Below, piece after piece: positions 38,748-39,975 of a stretch of DNA of 39,975 nucleotides. This stretch comes from an uncultured Mycoplasmatales bacterium (GTDB lineage: Bacteria; Bacillota_I; Bacilli_A; Mycoplasmatales; Mycoplasmoidaceae). The notes beneath the pieces were generated by a model. It was not told the origin of the DNA. It did not search any database and was given only the letters and a program-made list of their open reading frames with translations. The DNA lies in contig CASPLF010000004.1 in NCBI GenBank assembly GCA_949422915.1, forward strand, positions 1 through 39,975, written 5' to 3'. The position numbers and the translations under genes were made by a program. Position 1 is the first letter of the stretch. Each line of letters starts with the position of its first letter.

Positions 38748-38774
38748 TTAGCACTCTTCACATTAAAGTGCTAA
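38748..38774. promoter_or_regulatory. CIRCE operator of clpB
   Basis: TTAGCACTC-N9-AAGTGCTAA, only one base from the consensus (GAGTGCTAA), with the correct 9-nt spacer. It lies upstream of and overlaps the clpB promoter, so HrcA binding would block transcription until heat shock. Confidence 0.93.
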
Positions 38775-38812
38775 TTATTTACTTCAATGTGTTTTATCAA
38801 ACAAATATAACT

Positions 38813-38843
38813 TTGTTGAAAAAAAAAAAAAAACGAGTATACT
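38813..38843 (+). promoter_or_regulatory. poly-A (15 A) promoter region of the LRR protein
   Basis: TTGTTG (38813-38818), fifteen A (38819-38833), CGAG, then TATACT (38838-38843). The -35/-10 spacing is 19 nt; loss of about two A would give 17. A second candidate -10 (TATAAA, 38853-38858) lies 7 nt before the ATG. The element is in the 162-bp divergent region that also carries the clpB promoter and CIRCE. Confidence 0.6.
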
Positions 38844-38865
38844 TATTAAATATATAAAGACTAAT

Positions 38866-39975
38866 ATGAATAAGAAGTTAAATAAGAAATTATTGAATTT
38901 AATTGCATTATGTAGCGGATTAACTGCCACAGTTGCTCTTGGAGTAGGTGGAGTAGTTTACTCACTTAGACAAGAAAAAGATGGTGGTGATGAACCTGTT
39001 GATCAAAACGTTTTACCAGATAGTGTTTACATTATTAAAAATAATGTTTTGATGGGTTTCACTAAAGAATTTTTGGCCGATCCAACTGCTTATGACATGT
39101 GCGATACTATGGAAATTCCAGCAAGAGTAACAGAAATTGCTAGTTATGCTTTTTTTGATATTCCTCAATCTGGTGATCCAGGCTCAAGAATCCCATCATT
39201 TATTACAAAATTAACTTTTGCTGAAGGGTCTCATTGTTCTTCAATTGGTAAAGGTGCTTTTACTGAATCAGGATTAACTTCTGTAGATTTCCCTAGTACT
39301 TTACAATCAATTGGTTATGGTGCTTTTCATAATTGTTTAGCATTAACTTCTGTAAATTTATTAAATTGTACTAATCTAACAAAACTTGATGCTTTTAGCA
39401 GTTGTAAAGCGTTAACTTCTGTAGTTTTACCAAATAGTCTTACTGAAATCGGTAGGTATGCTTTTGATAGTTGTTCAAAATTAACTTCTATAAATTTTCC
39501 TAGTAGTTTACAATCAATTGGTAATGATGCTTTTTACGACTGTTCATCATTAACTTCTGTTGACTTATCAGAATGCATTAATTTAAATTCAATTTCTAAT
39601 ATGTGTTTTAGAAGATGTTCATCATTAACTTCTGTAAGTTTTCCAAGCAATTTACAAACAATTGGTGAAAATGCTTTTGATGATTGTTCAAAATTAAATA
39701 GTGTTGCATGAGATGCATGAAATGGTAGCATAGCATTACAAAGTAATACATTTAGTGGTGTTTGTCCTGATGGTGGAACAGTTACTGTCACTAACCCTAG
39801 TGGACATGATAGTGATGAATTACTTCAATATTTACTTGATAATGGTGGTTTACCACAAAGTTGAGCTAAAGATGTTGGTCCGGAATTACCAGACAGTGTT
39901 TATGATATAGATGATAATGGTGTTTTATTAGGATTTAAAGATGAATTTTTAAACGATTCAACTTCTCCTATTTAT
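38866..39975 (+). CDS. BspA-like leucine-rich-repeat surface protein (runs off the window)
   Basis: An open frame of at least 370 residues with no stop before the window end. The N-terminus, NKKLNKKLLNLIALCSGLTATVALGVGGVVYSL, is a hydrophobic signal or anchor (residues ~10-33) with no proper lipobox, unlike lipoproteins 1 and 2. A module follows, beginning LPDSVYIIKNNVLMGF. Six LRR_5-type repeats of 22-25 residues lie at about residues 137-281, of the form LTSVxFPSxLQSIGxxAFxxCxx. After a Gly/Asp-rich link the starting module recurs at the window edge as LPDSVYDIDDNGVLLGF. BspA-like proteins bind host or partner-cell proteins in other bacteria and protozoa; adhesion is therefore a reasonable guess. 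TGA(Trp) codons after NSVA end the ORF-track entry early. Confidence 0.88.
39274..39708 (+). repeat. tandem LRR_5 repeats
   Basis: Six consecutive 22-25-codon units in the LRR protein, each beginning TTAACTTCT (Leu-Thr-Ser) or a close form. They differ by point changes and small indels, and one unit has the NLLNCTNL variant. Confidence 0.85.

Overview
The window comes from a Mollicutes (mycoplasma-type) genome. It is strongly AT-rich, and nearly every recognisable protein is interrupted by in-frame TGA codons at conserved tryptophan positions, so UGA is read as Trp. The supplied ORF track treats TGA as stop and therefore splits most genes; the coordinates here were rebuilt by reading TGA as Trp. 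There is no cell-wall gene, no rRNA, no IS element and no CRISPR array. Gene content (CBS-less guaB, guaA, NAD salvage, lipoproteins with BspA-like leucine-rich repeats) would fit a host-associated mycoplasma of the pneumoniae/Malacoplasma/Ureaplasma side, but that placement is only inference.

Layout. 1-2.4 kb: the 3' end of holA, a multi-pass membrane protein and an ECF transporter S component, convergent with cutC. 3.0-11.3 kb (+): fmt, alaS, guaB-guaA and a YfcC-family transporter. 11.3-20.1 kb (-): ldh, then a compact run parE-parC-yqeG-nadD/yqeK-mtnN-trmB with overlaps or 1-nt gaps, preceded upstream by pncA. 20.2-29.1 kb (+): plsY-pncB, a membrane protein, pepD, efp-Asp23-nusB-membrane protein-mtaB, and pyk. 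29.2-33.4 kb (+): lipoprotein 1, infC-rpmI-rplT with a leader attenuator, lipoprotein 2 and rpsO with a structured leader. 33.4-34.1 kb: seven tRNA genes (Pro, Met, Ile2, Ser, fMet, Asp, Phe). 34.2-38.7 kb (-): a small coiled-coil protein and the heat-shock genes clpB and dnaJ-grpE, each group behind a CIRCE operator. 38.9 kb to the end (+): a leucine-rich-repeat surface protein that runs off the window.

How the genes work together. pncA, pncB and nadD give a nearly complete nicotinamide-to-NaAD salvage route; guaB and guaA turn IMP into GMP; pyk and ldh form the end of fermentative glycolysis. clpB and dnaJ-grpE are a HrcA-type heat-shock regulon. Translation genes (fmt, alaS, efp, infC, rpmI, rplT, rpsO, tRNAs, mtaB, trmB) dominate the rest.

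The most interesting signal is in the accessory surface genes. Lipoprotein 1, lipoprotein 2 and the LRR protein each have a long pure poly-A tract (17, 10 and 15 A) just upstream, preceded by a TTATTG/TTGTTG-like hexamer and followed by an AGTA-type -10-like element. I saw no other A or T run of 10 or more in the window. This looks like a family of slippage-controlled, phase-variable promoters. A second theme is that many genes have TATAAT only 6-12 nt before the ATG (apparently leaderless mRNAs), while Shine-Dalgarno sequences are confined to a minority of genes.
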